64,000 bases of DNA from Acidianus sp. HS-5 (GCF_021655615.1 NZ_AP025245.1:930001-994000), one strand, 5' to 3'. Positions 45,086 through 53,567 are shown, numbered from the stretch's first letter. Translations and numbers: made by a program. The notes: generated by a model from the letters alone, not told the origin.

Positions 45086-45457
45086 ATGAAAAACACAGAA
45101 TTCAGAATTCCATTAGTAGGCTCCGCTGTTTCGTTATTTATAGGAGGTATTCTACTTATAGGAAAGGTTCCTAGTATTCTAACCGTTGGTACCATGACAG
45201 TTGTCGTTATCTTAATAGCTTTAACTTTCTTGATTTCAAAATATAAGATTCTGGTGCACCTCGGAGGAATATTAGGAATTTTAGCAATAATCTCATCAGC
45301 AACTGCCCCAGCACATAATGAAGCTTTATTAAATTTTGGAAAATCTGCTTATATTACCGTATTGGATATCCTAATGGTTCTGGGTTTTTACATTTTTCCT
45401 ACTATATATATTTATTTTTGGGTTTTTGCAGTTATAAGAAGAAAAACAATAACTTAA
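45086..45457 (+). CDS. Small four-span membrane protein
   Basis: A 123-residue protein with four hydrophobic segments (VGSAVSLFIGGILLIG, TVGTMTVVVILIALTFLIS, LVHLGGILGILAIISSATAP, YITVLDILMVLGFYIFPTIY). No family known to me. A TATA-like GCTTAAAG at 45064 is close to the expected distance for a leaderless start. It precedes the AAA-associated-domain gene by 25 bases. Confidence 0.6.
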   Translation: MKNTEFRIPLVGSAVSLFIGGILLIGKVPSILTVGTMTVVVILIALTFLISKYKILVHLGGILGILAIISSATAPAHNEALLNFGKSAYITVLDILMVLGFYIFPTIYIYFWVFAVIRRKTIT

Positions 45458-45482
45458 TATACTTAATGCAATATTTTAGGTT

Positions 45483-45962
45483 ATGCATATTATAGATCCC
45501 GCGGCCAGAGTTGCAGATTTAATAGGTCTATTATCAACACTACAAGTTAACTTTGGCGGAAAAACTGACCTGTATATGTTAGAAAAAGAAATGGAAGTAG
45601 ATTTAGACGATTTAATGCCAATAGTTTACACAGCAAGTTACTTGGGTTTTGTTACTGTAGGAGAAGGAGATATAATAATAACTGATAAAGGAATGGAATT
45701 CGTAAATGCCAATATCAGGAAACGTAAAGAAATTTTAAGGGAGAGTCTAGTAAAAGTTGAACCTTTTATAACCGCAATTGAGTTAAAAACGTTTTCTCTA
45801 GAATCACTAAAAGAGACTCTAGAGAAAAAAGGGATTTTTGTTTATAATACTCCAGAAGGGGACTACGACCTTCAAATGACGTTAACTGAATGGGGAGTGT
45901 ACTCTGGATTAATATCTAGATATGACGATAATATGTACAAGACAAATTACGAAAAGGCGTAA
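45483..45962 (+). CDS. AAA-associated C-terminal domain protein
   Basis: A 159-residue protein. The start ARVADLIGLLSTLQVNFGGKTDLYMLEKEMEVDLDDLMPIV (two stretches, read over ~8-48) is the conserved core of the AAA_assoc_C domain, otherwise found at the end of nitrate/sulfonate-type ABC ATPases. Here it is free-standing. The second half is winged-helix-like. Its placement upstream of a VIT1-type metal transporter suggests a regulatory or sensing role. The first of two palindromes covers its last codons. Confidence 0.75.
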   Translation: MHIIDPAARVADLIGLLSTLQVNFGGKTDLYMLEKEMEVDLDDLMPIVYTASYLGFVTVGEGDIIITDKGMEFVNANIRKRKEILRESLVKVEPFITAIELKTFSLESLKETLEKKGIFVYNTPEGDYDLQMTLTEWGVYSGLISRYDDNMYKTNYEKA

Positions 45963-45964
45963 TT
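45945..45964. promoter_or_regulatory. Upstream palindrome of a pair before the VIT1-type gene
   Basis: AATTACG-AAAAGG-CGTAATT, seven-base perfect arms, six-base spacer. It includes the stop codon of the preceding gene. Its twin lies exactly 30 bases downstream (three DNA turns), so two dimers would bind on the same face. See the companion site. Confidence 0.6.
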
Positions 45965-45974
45965 GTAGAATACT

Positions 45975-45994
45975 TATTACGATAAGGCGTAATA
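45975..45994. promoter_or_regulatory. Downstream palindrome of a pair before the VIT1-type gene
   Basis: TATTACG-ATAAGG-CGTAATA, same ATTACG-N6-CGTAAT core as the site at 45945. It ends about ten bases before the TATA-like TTTATAAG (46004-46011), which itself is about 26 bases before the ATG at 46033. Both sites thus sit upstream of the core promoter, a position more often used by activators than by repressors. A metal-dependent regulator of the DtxR/MntR type is a natural candidate for an iron/manganese transporter gene. Confidence 0.65.
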
Positions 45995-46032
45995 GAACAT
46001 AAGTTTATAAGATAAAGAGAAAATATGAATTT

Positions 46033-46779
46033 ATGGAAAGAGAAATAAAGGAACCAGTGAAACATTATACCAATGAGGCGGACACGTTCAGAACAAAAGT
46101 ATTCGGAATTCAAGATGGGTTAATAGGAATAGGTAGCATAGCTATAGGTGCTGCTGGATTCTCACAAGATCCTCTCTTAGTAGTAATCACAGGATTAATA
46201 GCTACTATAGGACAAGCTTTCTCGATGGGAATAGGAGAATATATCTCAACGAGAGTGAGAATGCAAGTAATAGAGAACGAAATAAAGAAGGAAAAATACG
46301 AAATAGACAATTTCCCTGAAAAGGAGAGGGATGAATTAATAGGCTTTTACATAAAAAAGGGACTTAGCAGAGAAGAATCTGAAAAAATAGCTGATATTTT
46401 CATGAAAAATAAAGATACTGTATTGAGAGAAATGATGCTTAATGAGTTAAAGATTACACCAGAAGAATTCGAGAATCCAGTAAAATTAGGGTTCCTTATG
46501 AGCTTGTACTTAATAATTGGAGGTATTCTACCATTGTTACCTTTTATATCCTTGCTATTCATTAGAATTCCATTTTACGCTTCACTTTTATCATCAATGC
46601 TGATAATGTTAGCTTCCTTAGGAGTTTTCGGAAGTATGGCTACGAAGTATACTGGATTAAGCAAACATAGAGGGGCATTTGAACAAATAGGAACAGGACT
46701 AATAGCGCTAATAGGAAGTTACACAGCGGGTTTAATATTATCTCACTTTATAGCATTACCTCCTGGATTAGGCTACTGA
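46033..46779 (+). CDS. VIT1/CCC1-family iron or manganese transporter
   Basis: A 248-residue membrane protein. Signature FRTKVFGIQDGLIGIGSIAIG and the helix SMGIGEYISTRVRMQV match the VIT1 family; a cytoplasmic acidic hydrophilic domain (~80-150, EKERDELIGF...MMLNELKITPEEF) carries likely metal ligands, and three more spans follow. Such proteins export Fe2+ or Mn2+ from the cytosol. Leaderless with TATA at 46004; preceded by two regulatory palindromes. Convergent with the UPF0282 gene (seven-base overlap). Confidence 0.88.
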   Translation: MEREIKEPVKHYTNEADTFRTKVFGIQDGLIGIGSIAIGAAGFSQDPLLVVITGLIATIGQAFSMGIGEYISTRVRMQVIENEIKKEKYEIDNFPEKERDELIGFYIKKGLSREESEKIADIFMKNKDTVLREMMLNELKITPEEFENPVKLGFLMSLYLIIGGILPLLPFISLLFIRIPFYASLLSSMLIMLASLGVFGSMATKYTGLSKHRGAFEQIGTGLIALIGSYTAGLILSHFIALPPGLGY

Positions 46780-47699
46780 CCCCCTGAAGTTAGCAACTGA
46801 GCTAAATTCCTTGGAATTCTAGCCGGTTTATTTTCCTCTTTGAATAATTCCCTCCTTCTTGCTTCTAAAATAAGAGGATCAGTATTTAGGAATTCTGCGG
46901 CAGTTATTACTTTGGCATTAACACTCCTAGCTATCTCATAGACATTAGATAGAACAGTCTTGTAATTTAAATCCCTTAGAACGTGATGATCTACTATCAT
47001 AGTTTCTGCACCTTCTTTAACTACTCTTTCAAGATTCTTTATCGAATTATCTAAATCTTCCTGCTTTAACGCATAACCTAAGAGGTAACTTAAAGGACCA
47101 TCTATTATTATAACATTAGGTTTTACTTTCAAAGTAAATTCTAGATGCATATTTCTAGGTGCACCTTCTATATCAGAAGTAATTAGAGCTGCTTGATCTC
47201 CATCTTTTACAGCAACTTGAACTACGTAACCTAGCCTCTCGTCAGCACCGTGAGGAACTGCTTGAGAAAATATTATCTTTGTAGATCCTATTTGTATTTC
47301 CTTCCCTTCAGCACTCTCTATACTTTCTGGCAAGCCATGAATTGAATTAAGAAATTTTGGTGCCCTAACTCTTTTCTGGCTTAGATTTATATTCTCTTTA
47401 GGATCTTTAATGAATACTTTTTTGTTTTTATATATCTCTTTAGGAATTATAAACCCAGGGTCGTGATGATCGTAATGATAATGAGTCACTATAATAACGT
47501 CTGCCTCCTTAGCTTTCTCAGTTATTACCTTAGCGAGCTCGGTAAGCCTATCGACCTCTTTTTGATGAGGAGGTAAACCGTAACGTCTAGGAGCTAAAGA
47601 AACTGCAGGATCCACTAATATCCTGACATCTTTAGTTTCTATAAAAGTAGCCTGTGACCTTACTCCTAAGCTTTCAAAAGCTAACGGCTGAATTTCCAT
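46773..47699 (-). CDS. UPF0282-family MBL-fold hydrolase
   Basis: A 308-residue metallo-beta-lactamase-fold protein. N-terminal FESLGVRSQATFIETKDVRI and the PAVSLAPRRYGLPPHQKE segment are typical of the UPF0282 group. Metal ligands: THYHYDHHDPGF (~56-67), HGADER, SDIEG and DHHVLRD. Some members process RNA or tRNA, but the group as a whole is uncharacterised. Divergent from xpb2. Confidence 0.88.
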   Translation of the reverse strand: MEIQPLAFESLGVRSQATFIETKDVRILVDPAVSLAPRRYGLPPHQKEVDRLTELAKVITEKAKEADVIIVTHYHYDHHDPGFIIPKEIYKNKKVFIKDPKENINLSQKRVRAPKFLNSIHGLPESIESAEGKEIQIGSTKIIFSQAVPHGADERLGYVVQVAVKDGDQAALITSDIEGAPRNMHLEFTLKVKPNVIIIDGPLSYLLGYALKQEDLDNSIKNLERVVKEGAETMIVDHHVLRDLNYKTVLSNVYEIARSVNAKVITAAEFLNTDPLILEARRRELFKEENKPARIPRNLAQLLTSGGQ

Positions 47700-47733
47700 G
47701 ATTTTATATTATGTTTTTCTAACTAATATATAC

Positions 47734-47752
47734 TTAACCTAATAAAGGTTAA
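47734..47752. promoter_or_regulatory. Palindrome between UPF0282 and xpb2 promoters
   Basis: TTAACCT-AATAA-AGGTTAA, seven-base perfect arms. The right arm merges into the xpb2 TATA-like GTTAAATATTT (47748-47758), which is about 26 bases before the GTG start. A protein on this site would cover BRE and TATA of xpb2. On the other side, a TATATATTAG for the UPF0282 gene is only a few bases away, so the site could control both. Confidence 0.45.
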
Positions 47753-47777
47753 ATATTTCAATTTTTAACATAATATT

Positions 47778-49121
47778 GTGGTAAGATTATCGTATTATAA
47801 AGGACTTATAGTCTCAGATTATTACGCACCAGGGTTAAAGTGGAACGACGATTTCAAAAAATACATAGGCTTTGCTTATAAATACAGAGACGTGTTAGAA
47901 TACTTTAAAAATGAAGGAGTAGAAATTCAAGACGAAGTGTTAAATACATTACCTTTTCCAGTAGTAGAAGATAAGTTGACACTTAGAGATTATCAAGCTA
48001 AGGCACTATTCTTCTGGAATAGAGCCAGAAGGAGAGGAATAGTGGTTCTCCCAACGGGAGCGGGAAAAACGTCTATAGGAATAAAAGCAATAGCAAAAGT
48101 AAAAGCTTCAACGATAATTATCGTGCCTACAATAGATTTGCTTGACCAATGGTATGATAATATACAAGAATTCTTGAATTATTCTCCTGGAAGAGTAGGA
48201 GGAGGTTATGACGAATTAAAAGCAATAACAGTGATTACTTACGATTCTGCATATACTAGAGTAGAGGAAATAGGAAATAAGTTTGCATTTGTAATATTTG
48301 ATGAGGTACACCATTTACCTTCAGAAGGATATTCCCAAATGGCACAAATGTTAGCCTCTCCTTATAGACTTGGGTTAACTGCTACTCCAGAAAGAGAAGA
48401 TAGTAAGCATAGGTTATTGCCAGATTTAGTAGGGCCTATAGTATTTAGATTAAAGACTTCAGATTTAGCAGGAAAATACCTAGCTGAATTTGAAATAAGA
48501 AAAATTTACGTTTCATTAACGGATGAGGAGAAAAATAGATACGATGAGCTTAGGAGGAAACTTAAGGAATTTTTAGCATCTAAAAAAATGAGATTAGACA
48601 GTCTATATTCTTTTCACAGATTTGTGAAATTAGCCAGCAGAGATCAAGAAGCTAGAGAGGCACTTTTAGCGTGGCATAACGCCTTAAGAATTGCAGTAAA
48701 TTCTAGAGCTAAAATTGAGAAATTAAGAGAATTATTAAATGAATATGATAATGAGAAAAATAAAATTATTATATTTACCAGAGACGTAGAAATGGCTTAC
48801 AGTATATCGAGAGAGTTTCTCATTCCAGTTGTAACTTACAAAACATCAAAAGATGAAAGGAGTGAGATACTAAGGAAATTTAAGGAAGGAAAATATAGTG
48901 TTATAGTAGCGTCAAGTGTATTTGATGAAGGAGTTGATGTCCCAGACGCAAACATAGGAATACTTTTAGGAGGATATGGCACTTCTAGACAAATGCTACA
49001 GAGGTTGGGAAGGATATTAAGAAAAAAAGAGGAAAATAATAAAGCCTTACTTATTGAAATAATAACAAAGGGTACTTCAGACTACAACTTAAGTAAGAGG
49101 AGGCATCGTGCTACCGTCTGA
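47778..49121 (+). CDS. xpb2: XPB-type DNA helicase
   Basis: A 447-residue SF2 helicase without the N-terminal damage-recognition extension seen in XPB1. Motif I is LPTGAGKTS (~94-102), motif II DEVHH (~175-179), motif III LTATPERED with the XPB-specific RED triad, then the thumb insertion, and motif VI QMLQRLGRILR. Works in DNA repair or transcription-coupled DNA opening. GTG start, leaderless. Its end overlaps the bax1 start by 14 bases; the two proteins form a known helicase-nuclease complex. Confidence 0.94.
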   Translation: MVRLSYYKGLIVSDYYAPGLKWNDDFKKYIGFAYKYRDVLEYFKNEGVEIQDEVLNTLPFPVVEDKLTLRDYQAKALFFWNRARRRGIVVLPTGAGKTSIGIKAIAKVKASTIIIVPTIDLLDQWYDNIQEFLNYSPGRVGGGYDELKAITVITYDSAYTRVEEIGNKFAFVIFDEVHHLPSEGYSQMAQMLASPYRLGLTATPEREDSKHRLLPDLVGPIVFRLKTSDLAGKYLAEFEIRKIYVSLTDEEKNRYDELRRKLKEFLASKKMRLDSLYSFHRFVKLASRDQEAREALLAWHNALRIAVNSRAKIEKLRELLNEYDNEKNKIIIFTRDVEMAYSISREFLIPVVTYKTSKDERSEILRKFKEGKYSVIVASSVFDEGVDVPDANIGILLGGYGTSRQMLQRLGRILRKKEENNKALLIEIITKGTSDYNLSKRRHRATV

Positions 49122-50553
49122 GCTGGCTAGATATAAAATTCAAGGAAATAAGGTCATTCCGTTATTTGCTACTGAAGATGATGAAGAATTAGCAAGTAAT
49201 ATAATCGAAATGTTTAAGGAAGGCAAAAAACTTGGAGATATACTTGAGGAAGTAAAAATCTTAGAAAAGGCATACGGAACGCTCTGTAAGGTTAAATTAA
49301 TTAGAGGATTCTACAAGGAAATGCTCAGGCTTTGTTCACTTAGTGAAGATTCTCCCATAGATCCTAGAATTATCAGGAGGGAGGTTTTTTCTTATGGACC
49401 TATAACTTCTGAGGAAGAAAGAGATGAAATCCTTAAGAAAGTTGAAGAGAATCTCAAGGTGGACGTTGAGAAGTACTTATTTTCAGACATGGAGGAAGAG
49501 AAGACTATAAGCAGTGTAAATAAAGTTTCTCCAATTTCTCTTATAAAGATGTATAATTTATCATTGCTTCAAACGTTACTTTTTAAGAGTTACAAAATGA
49601 CTGTACAGATAGAAGGAAATTGGAAGGAAATTATTAAGAGAATCAAATGGCTAGGTTTAATGTATTATGCTTATCCTAATCCCGTTAGAATAGACATCAT
49701 AGGCCCTGCAACTCTGCTCAAAATGACTGAAAAGTACGGGAGAAATATGGCAGTCATTTTACCTTATGTAGTTTCATCAAAATACTGGAAGATTAATGCA
49801 GAACTAGTGCTTGGCAAAAAGATAAGGAGGACTTTTCTTTTAACCGTGGAGAAATTCGATTTAATAGATTCCTTTACTAGAGAGGATGAGAAAAAGTTCG
49901 ACAGTAGTGTTGAGGAAAGATTCTATAGTGATTTCCGAAAAGTTATAAAAGATTGGAAAATTCTTAGAGAGCCTGAAGCTTTAGTAGTAAACGGAAGATT
50001 ATTTCTTCCAGACTTCCTCGTTGAGAAGAATCCTTTTAAGATTTACGTTGAAATAGTAGGCTTCTGGACTAAAGAGTATATAAGGGAGAAACTCGAAAAA
50101 TTGAGAAATTTTAGAGAAGGAGAAATTTTAATTCTCTTAAATCAAGAATTAAATAAGGAAGATTTCTCAGATTTTAATGTTATAAAATATAAAAATAAGG
50201 TAGATATAACTTTAGTTTATAGATGGCTAAAGGAATATGAAAGAAAGAACTCCAAGAACGTCAAGCTAACTTTTAATCTTGATGGAGACGTAGTTTCACT
50301 AAAAGATCTATCGAACAAACTTAACGTAAGTGAAGAGATTATAAGAAATAATTTTAGAGATGAAAAATATGTATTGACTGGAAATTATTTTATTAAAAAA
50401 GACTTTCTTGACAAGCTTAAAGAAGAGAATTTTGAGAATAAAAAACTCAGTGAACTAATAAAAATATATGGCGATTATATTACAGAGGTTCTAGAATATA
50501 TAGGATATAAATTTAAATGGCTAGGTATAACAGATGCTGTCGTTAAAAAATGA
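49108..50553 (+). CDS. bax1: Bax1 nuclease (XPB partner)
   Basis: A 481-residue partner of archaeal XPB. N-terminal thumb-related region, then a PD-(D/E)xK-type nuclease part with LFLPDFLVEKNP and YVEIVGFWTKEYI, which is the characteristic Bax1/DUF790 site, and a C-terminal helical domain. It cuts DNA next to bubbles opened by XPB. GTG start preceded by a strong AGAGGAGG ribosome site inside the end of xpb2, which shows translational coupling. Confidence 0.92.
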   Translation: MLPSELARYKIQGNKVIPLFATEDDEELASNIIEMFKEGKKLGDILEEVKILEKAYGTLCKVKLIRGFYKEMLRLCSLSEDSPIDPRIIRREVFSYGPITSEEERDEILKKVEENLKVDVEKYLFSDMEEEKTISSVNKVSPISLIKMYNLSLLQTLLFKSYKMTVQIEGNWKEIIKRIKWLGLMYYAYPNPVRIDIIGPATLLKMTEKYGRNMAVILPYVVSSKYWKINAELVLGKKIRRTFLLTVEKFDLIDSFTREDEKKFDSSVEERFYSDFRKVIKDWKILREPEALVVNGRLFLPDFLVEKNPFKIYVEIVGFWTKEYIREKLEKLRNFREGEILILLNQELNKEDFSDFNVIKYKNKVDITLVYRWLKEYERKNSKNVKLTFNLDGDVVSLKDLSNKLNVSEEIIRNNFRDEKYVLTGNYFIKKDFLDKLKEENFENKKLSELIKIYGDYITEVLEYIGYKFKWLGITDAVVKK

Positions 50554-51164
50554 AGGCAGCAATATTAGATCTTGATGGAACTCTAGTTACTACAGTGAAA
50601 GTTCATAGAATGGCATGGGAACTAGCATTAAAGGACCTCGGAATAACTATATCCGTGGATCTGGACAAACTAATGGGTAGAAAAACTGAAGAAATTGCAA
50701 AATTATTGGCAAATGATAGATGGAAGGAATTATATGAGAAGAAAAATACTTATTTTGACGATCTGGTTAAAATCCATGCTAAACCCACTCCTTGTGCAAT
50801 AGACCTAATTAACAAGTTAAGGAAAGAAAAAATAAAGATGGCTGTAGTAACTTCCTCTCTAAGGAGATCTGCATTAGAATCTTTAAAAGTACTGAATTTT
50901 GAACCAGATATACTTATTACAGGTGATGATGTGAAGAAAGGTAAACCAGATCCAGAGCCTGTAATGAAGGCCCTATTCCTCTTAGGAGAAGAGCCTCAAA
51001 AAATATTTGGCATAGGCGATACTTTACAAGACGTTATAGCTTATTATAATTCTGGAATACGAGAAATCTACTTAATCAGAGGAGATTTAAAAATAGACTA
51101 TGAAGAGGCGTCAAAGAAATATAATGCTAAAATAGTGGACAGCTTGTGCTGCATAACTCACTGA
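50550..51164 (+). CDS. HAD-family phosphatase
   Basis: A 204-residue HAD hydrolase. Motif I LDLDGTLV (~6-13), a helical cap, motif II VVTSS (~97-101), motif III KGKPDPEP and motif IV GIGDTLQDV. This is the pattern of phosphoglycolate phosphatase and beta-phosphoglucomutase-like enzymes; substrate unknown. Start overlaps the bax1 stop (four bases, ATGA), so it is in the same transcript. Its product might clean DNA-repair by-products such as phosphoglycolate, which is speculation. Convergent with the radical SAM gene. Confidence 0.87.
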   Translation: MKAAILDLDGTLVTTVKVHRMAWELALKDLGITISVDLDKLMGRKTEEIAKLLANDRWKELYEKKNTYFDDLVKIHAKPTPCAIDLINKLRKEKIKMAVVTSSLRRSALESLKVLNFEPDILITGDDVKKGKPDPEPVMKALFLLGEEPQKIFGIGDTLQDVIAYYNSGIREIYLIRGDLKIDYEEASKKYNAKIVDSLCCITH

Positions 51165-52744
51165 GGTTTTGCAGCTACCCTAATGAGCCAATATATTGCC
51201 TTTATGGCACCTAAAGTATTATTGAGATTTATTTGCGAGAAAGTCTTAGAGAATTCTCCTTTAGTATTCTTTAGTTGAAGGAAGATGTAATCTATATTAG
51301 AGAATATTTTATCTATCATCATTTTTACAAGCTTCTTTGCTACCTTGTTCCTTATTCCTCCAGTTAGGATAGGTATCAAATCCCTAGTAACCTTAAGATC
51401 ATAATGCCATGCTATATATAATAAATCCCAATAATTAGAAGGTAATGTTTCAGGCTTCGGATAAGGATTCTTACTAATATACGTTGTGGAAATCGGTATT
51501 ACGGGCAGAGGAAATATCCATGCAGTAAATTTATGATCTATAATACTTTCTACTAGTTCTATACTATCATTCACATCGTTTTCATCTTCCTCAGGATATC
51601 CTATCGTCATTGTATAACAAGGATAAATGTAATTATCGTTCATTATTGCAGTAGCATCTAAAATTACATCTCCCCACTCTCTAGGAGTCCAAGGGAACGC
51701 CTTCGCAGTCATGTATTTTTCCAAGATTTTTATGCTTCCTGTCTCGAGTCCAACTACTGGTGCTGCAGCCCTATCTACGTCGTATCTTGCAATTTCAGAA
51801 ATTGCCTTAGCCGTCTTAGGGCTTTCCCTAACTGCTGGCGCCGAAATATGAGGGAACCATATTCCGTCAACTCCCATGTTCATCACTTCGGTAAACAACT
51901 TAACTATTGCATCGTGGTTTGTTCTTAATTTCGATGAACCATAAAGCATCACGTCGTCTGTTATAAATTCTACTCTCTTCCATCCTCCCTTCATATTAAT
52001 TTCGACTTCTTTCTTGATATGCTCTAAAGGAATAGAACGGAAAGTTTCTGGAGTTATAGAACAGAATTTACACCCTCTAGGACATCCTCTGGTTATTTGG
52101 ACTTCACCTAATCTTGCGGGGTTTTTTATAGGAGGAATTTCTTCTAACTTAGCATTCCTGCCTTTAACTATAGGCGAAACGTCTTGACCATCAATAATCT
52201 TCTTAGCTACTATAGGTAAATCTACTTCCGCTTCGCCTAAATATACTACGTCAACCCAGTCTGGTTTTCTTAAGCTTAATTCCCACGCACCTGGACCTCC
52301 GGCTATTACTTTGAATTTATATCTTTCCTTTAGTCTAGAAACTTTCTCTCCAAATTCTGAGAAAAACTGTGCAGTCCATGTGGGTCCGCCACCGAAAATG
52401 AAGCTAAGTTTAGCGCTTACCGGATTTAGACCAAAAGGATCGTGAACACTTATCCCTAGAATTTTGACATCTTTCACGTATTTATCAACCTTCTCAGGAG
52501 GAACTACTGTTACGGAAAATCCAGAATTAGACAATATAGCTTCGACTTTTCTTAAAGCATATGGTGCATATTCTACATTTTCACCCTTTGCATGCACTTT
52601 AGGCGTGAAAAATTTATTCATAAATATCCTTGGAACTAGCCTAGAAGGCATGCACGCAACATATCCTAAAACACTTGAACCTCCATAGTCAGTGAAGGAG
52701 CCCCTATCAGATGATAATACAATCTGATAGTGCATAAGATTCAT
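51158..52744 (-). CDS. B12-binding radical SAM enzyme
   Basis: A 528-residue protein. N-terminal half with a cobalamin-binding-like Rossmann fold (SVLGYVACMPSRLVPRIF ... VKILGISVHDPFGLNP), then the radical SAM cluster motif CPRGCKFCSI (C-x3-C-x2-C), the family of class B methylases or ring-forming enzymes. The C-terminal region is long and helical. Possible substrates include lipid or protein methyl acceptors; not identifiable. Its transcript may include the 52-codon frame upstream (52755-52913). Confidence 0.88.
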   Translation of the reverse strand: MNLMHYQIVLSSDRGSFTDYGGSSVLGYVACMPSRLVPRIFMNKFFTPKVHAKGENVEYAPYALRKVEAILSNSGFSVTVVPPEKVDKYVKDVKILGISVHDPFGLNPVSAKLSFIFGGGPTWTAQFFSEFGEKVSRLKERYKFKVIAGGPGAWELSLRKPDWVDVVYLGEAEVDLPIVAKKIIDGQDVSPIVKGRNAKLEEIPPIKNPARLGEVQITRGCPRGCKFCSITPETFRSIPLEHIKKEVEINMKGGWKRVEFITDDVMLYGSSKLRTNHDAIVKLFTEVMNMGVDGIWFPHISAPAVRESPKTAKAISEIARYDVDRAAAPVVGLETGSIKILEKYMTAKAFPWTPREWGDVILDATAIMNDNYIYPCYTMTIGYPEEDENDVNDSIELVESIIDHKFTAWIFPLPVIPISTTYISKNPYPKPETLPSNYWDLLYIAWHYDLKVTRDLIPILTGGIRNKVAKKLVKMMIDKIFSNIDYIFLQLKNTKGEFSKTFSQINLNNTLGAIKAIYWLIRVAAKPQ

Positions 52745-52754
52745 TTCGAGCTAT

Positions 52755-52913
52755 CTAAAATAAACGTTTCTTCAAAAAACCACTAATTAGGACAAAAAAT
52801 CGTGTTAAATTGAAAATTAGAGCAATATTCAATTTTATCATAGATTTAAGACTAAGAGTTTTCAAAATATTTTTCGCCTTTGATATTACCGTTGCGAAAA
52901 TAACGTAAGTCAT
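52755..52913 (-). CDS. Possible 52-residue hydrophobic protein
   Basis: An open frame: MTYVIFATVISKAKNIL, then KTLSLKSMIKLN, a hydrophobic helix (IALIFNLTRFFVLISGFL) and KKRLF. The ATG lies 26 bases from the centre of the AT-rich box at 52935-52946, which is the distance for a leaderless start. It would be the first gene of the radical SAM transcript. No homologue is recognised, and the composition (many Leu/Ile/Lys) is also what random AT-rich DNA gives, so this is uncertain. Confidence 0.35.
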   Translation of the reverse strand: MTYVIFATVISKAKNILKTLSLKSMIKLNIALIFNLTRFFVLISGFLKKRLF

Positions 52914-52934
52914 ACTTATCAGGATATCGTAACG

Positions 52935-52946
52935 TTTTTAAATAAT
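52935..52946. promoter_or_regulatory. Shared TATA box of sul7d and the minus-strand transcript
   Basis: TTTTTAAATAAT is nearly symmetric. Its centre is about 26 bases before the sul7d ATG (52966) on the plus strand and about 27 bases from the small ATG at 52913 on the minus strand. One TATA element could thus serve both directions. Confidence 0.5.
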
Positions 52947-52965
52947 ACATTCACTCTTTATCTTG

Positions 52966-53154
52966 ATGGCTACTAAAGTAAAGTTCAAGTATAAGGGAGA
53001 GGAGAAGGAAGTAGATATATCAAAAGTAAAGAAAGTATGGAGAGTAGGAAAGATGATATCCTTTACCTACGACGATAACGGTAAGACGGGTAGAGGAGCA
53101 GTTAGCGAGAAAGACGCGCCAAAAGAACTACTAGACAAGTTAGAGAAGAAATAA
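52966..53154 (+). CDS. sul7d: Sul7d chromatin protein (Sso7d/Sac7d family)
   Basis: A 62-residue SH3-like DNA-binding protein from the ATG at 52966; a TTG one codon earlier is not needed. The whole family sequence is recognisable: MATKVKFKYKGEEKEVDIS, KKVWRVGKMISFTYDDNG (Trp and Val/Met wedge into the minor groove), KTGRGAVSEKDAPKELL. It coats and kinks DNA, stabilising it against heat. Found only in Sulfolobaceae. Strong promoter and T-rich stop behind it fit an abundant protein. Confidence 0.97.
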   Translation: MATKVKFKYKGEEKEVDISKVKKVWRVGKMISFTYDDNGKTGRGAVSEKDAPKELLDKLEKK

Positions 53155-53160
53155 GAAGTC

Positions 53161-53190
53161 CTTTTCCTCTTTTAATTTAACTTCTTTTTT
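53161..53190 (+). terminator. T-rich terminator of sul7d
   Basis: CTTTTCCTCTTTT and, further on, a run of six T lie within 36 bases of the sul7d stop. Such oligo-T groups end transcription in Sulfolobus. Confidence 0.55.
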
Positions 53191-53237
53191 AACCTTTATT
53201 ATTAACATTTATATTCTCTAAAGAGGAATAGTTAATC

Positions 53238-53519
53238 ATGGTAAAAGTTGTAAAAAGAGATGGAAGTGAAGAGGAGCTAATTTACGAAAAGATAGTTGTT
53301 AGTGCATTAAAAACTGGAGCACCTATAGATATAGCAAGGAAGATAGCCTTCATGACAATCGGTAAAATATATATGGATAACAAAGAGAGCATATCAGCAA
53401 AGGAATTAACTTCAATAATACTCAACTATCTAAAGGCAGAAAATGAAACTTGGTATAGAAATTGGATAGCTTATGATAGAGTAGCCAAAAAGAGAGAGAC
53501 AGAAAAGGAATTAGGATGA
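53238..53519 (+). CDS. Free-standing ATP-cone domain protein
   Basis: A 93-residue ATP-cone. It begins VVKRDGSEEELIYEKIVVSALKTGA, the nucleotide-binding start of the domain, and ends with RNWIAYDRVAKK. The domain normally sits on ribonucleotide reductases or NrdR and senses ATP/dATP. As a stand-alone protein it may regulate another enzyme or bind DNA with a partner. TATA-like CATTTATATTC at 53207 makes it leaderless. Confidence 0.85.
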   Translation: MVKVVKRDGSEEELIYEKIVVSALKTGAPIDIARKIAFMTIGKIYMDNKESISAKELTSIILNYLKAENETWYRNWIAYDRVAKKRETEKELG

Positions 53520-53567
53520 TAGGCTTCCAAGCCTGGCGAATAATGAGCAAATTGTTGCAAGAGCTGA
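53513..53567 (+). ncRNA. Possible C/D box sRNA between convergent genes
   Basis: Plus strand: C-like AGGAUGA (one base off consensus, 53513-53519), 13 bases, D'-like CUGG (53533-53536), C'-like AUAAUGA (53540-53546), 17 bases and perfect D box CUGA (53564-53567). It fills exactly the 48-base gap between the ATP-cone and regulator genes. The first guide contains a small palindrome (AGGCTT-CC-AAGCCT), which argues somewhat against a guide. Weak candidate. Confidence 0.3.
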
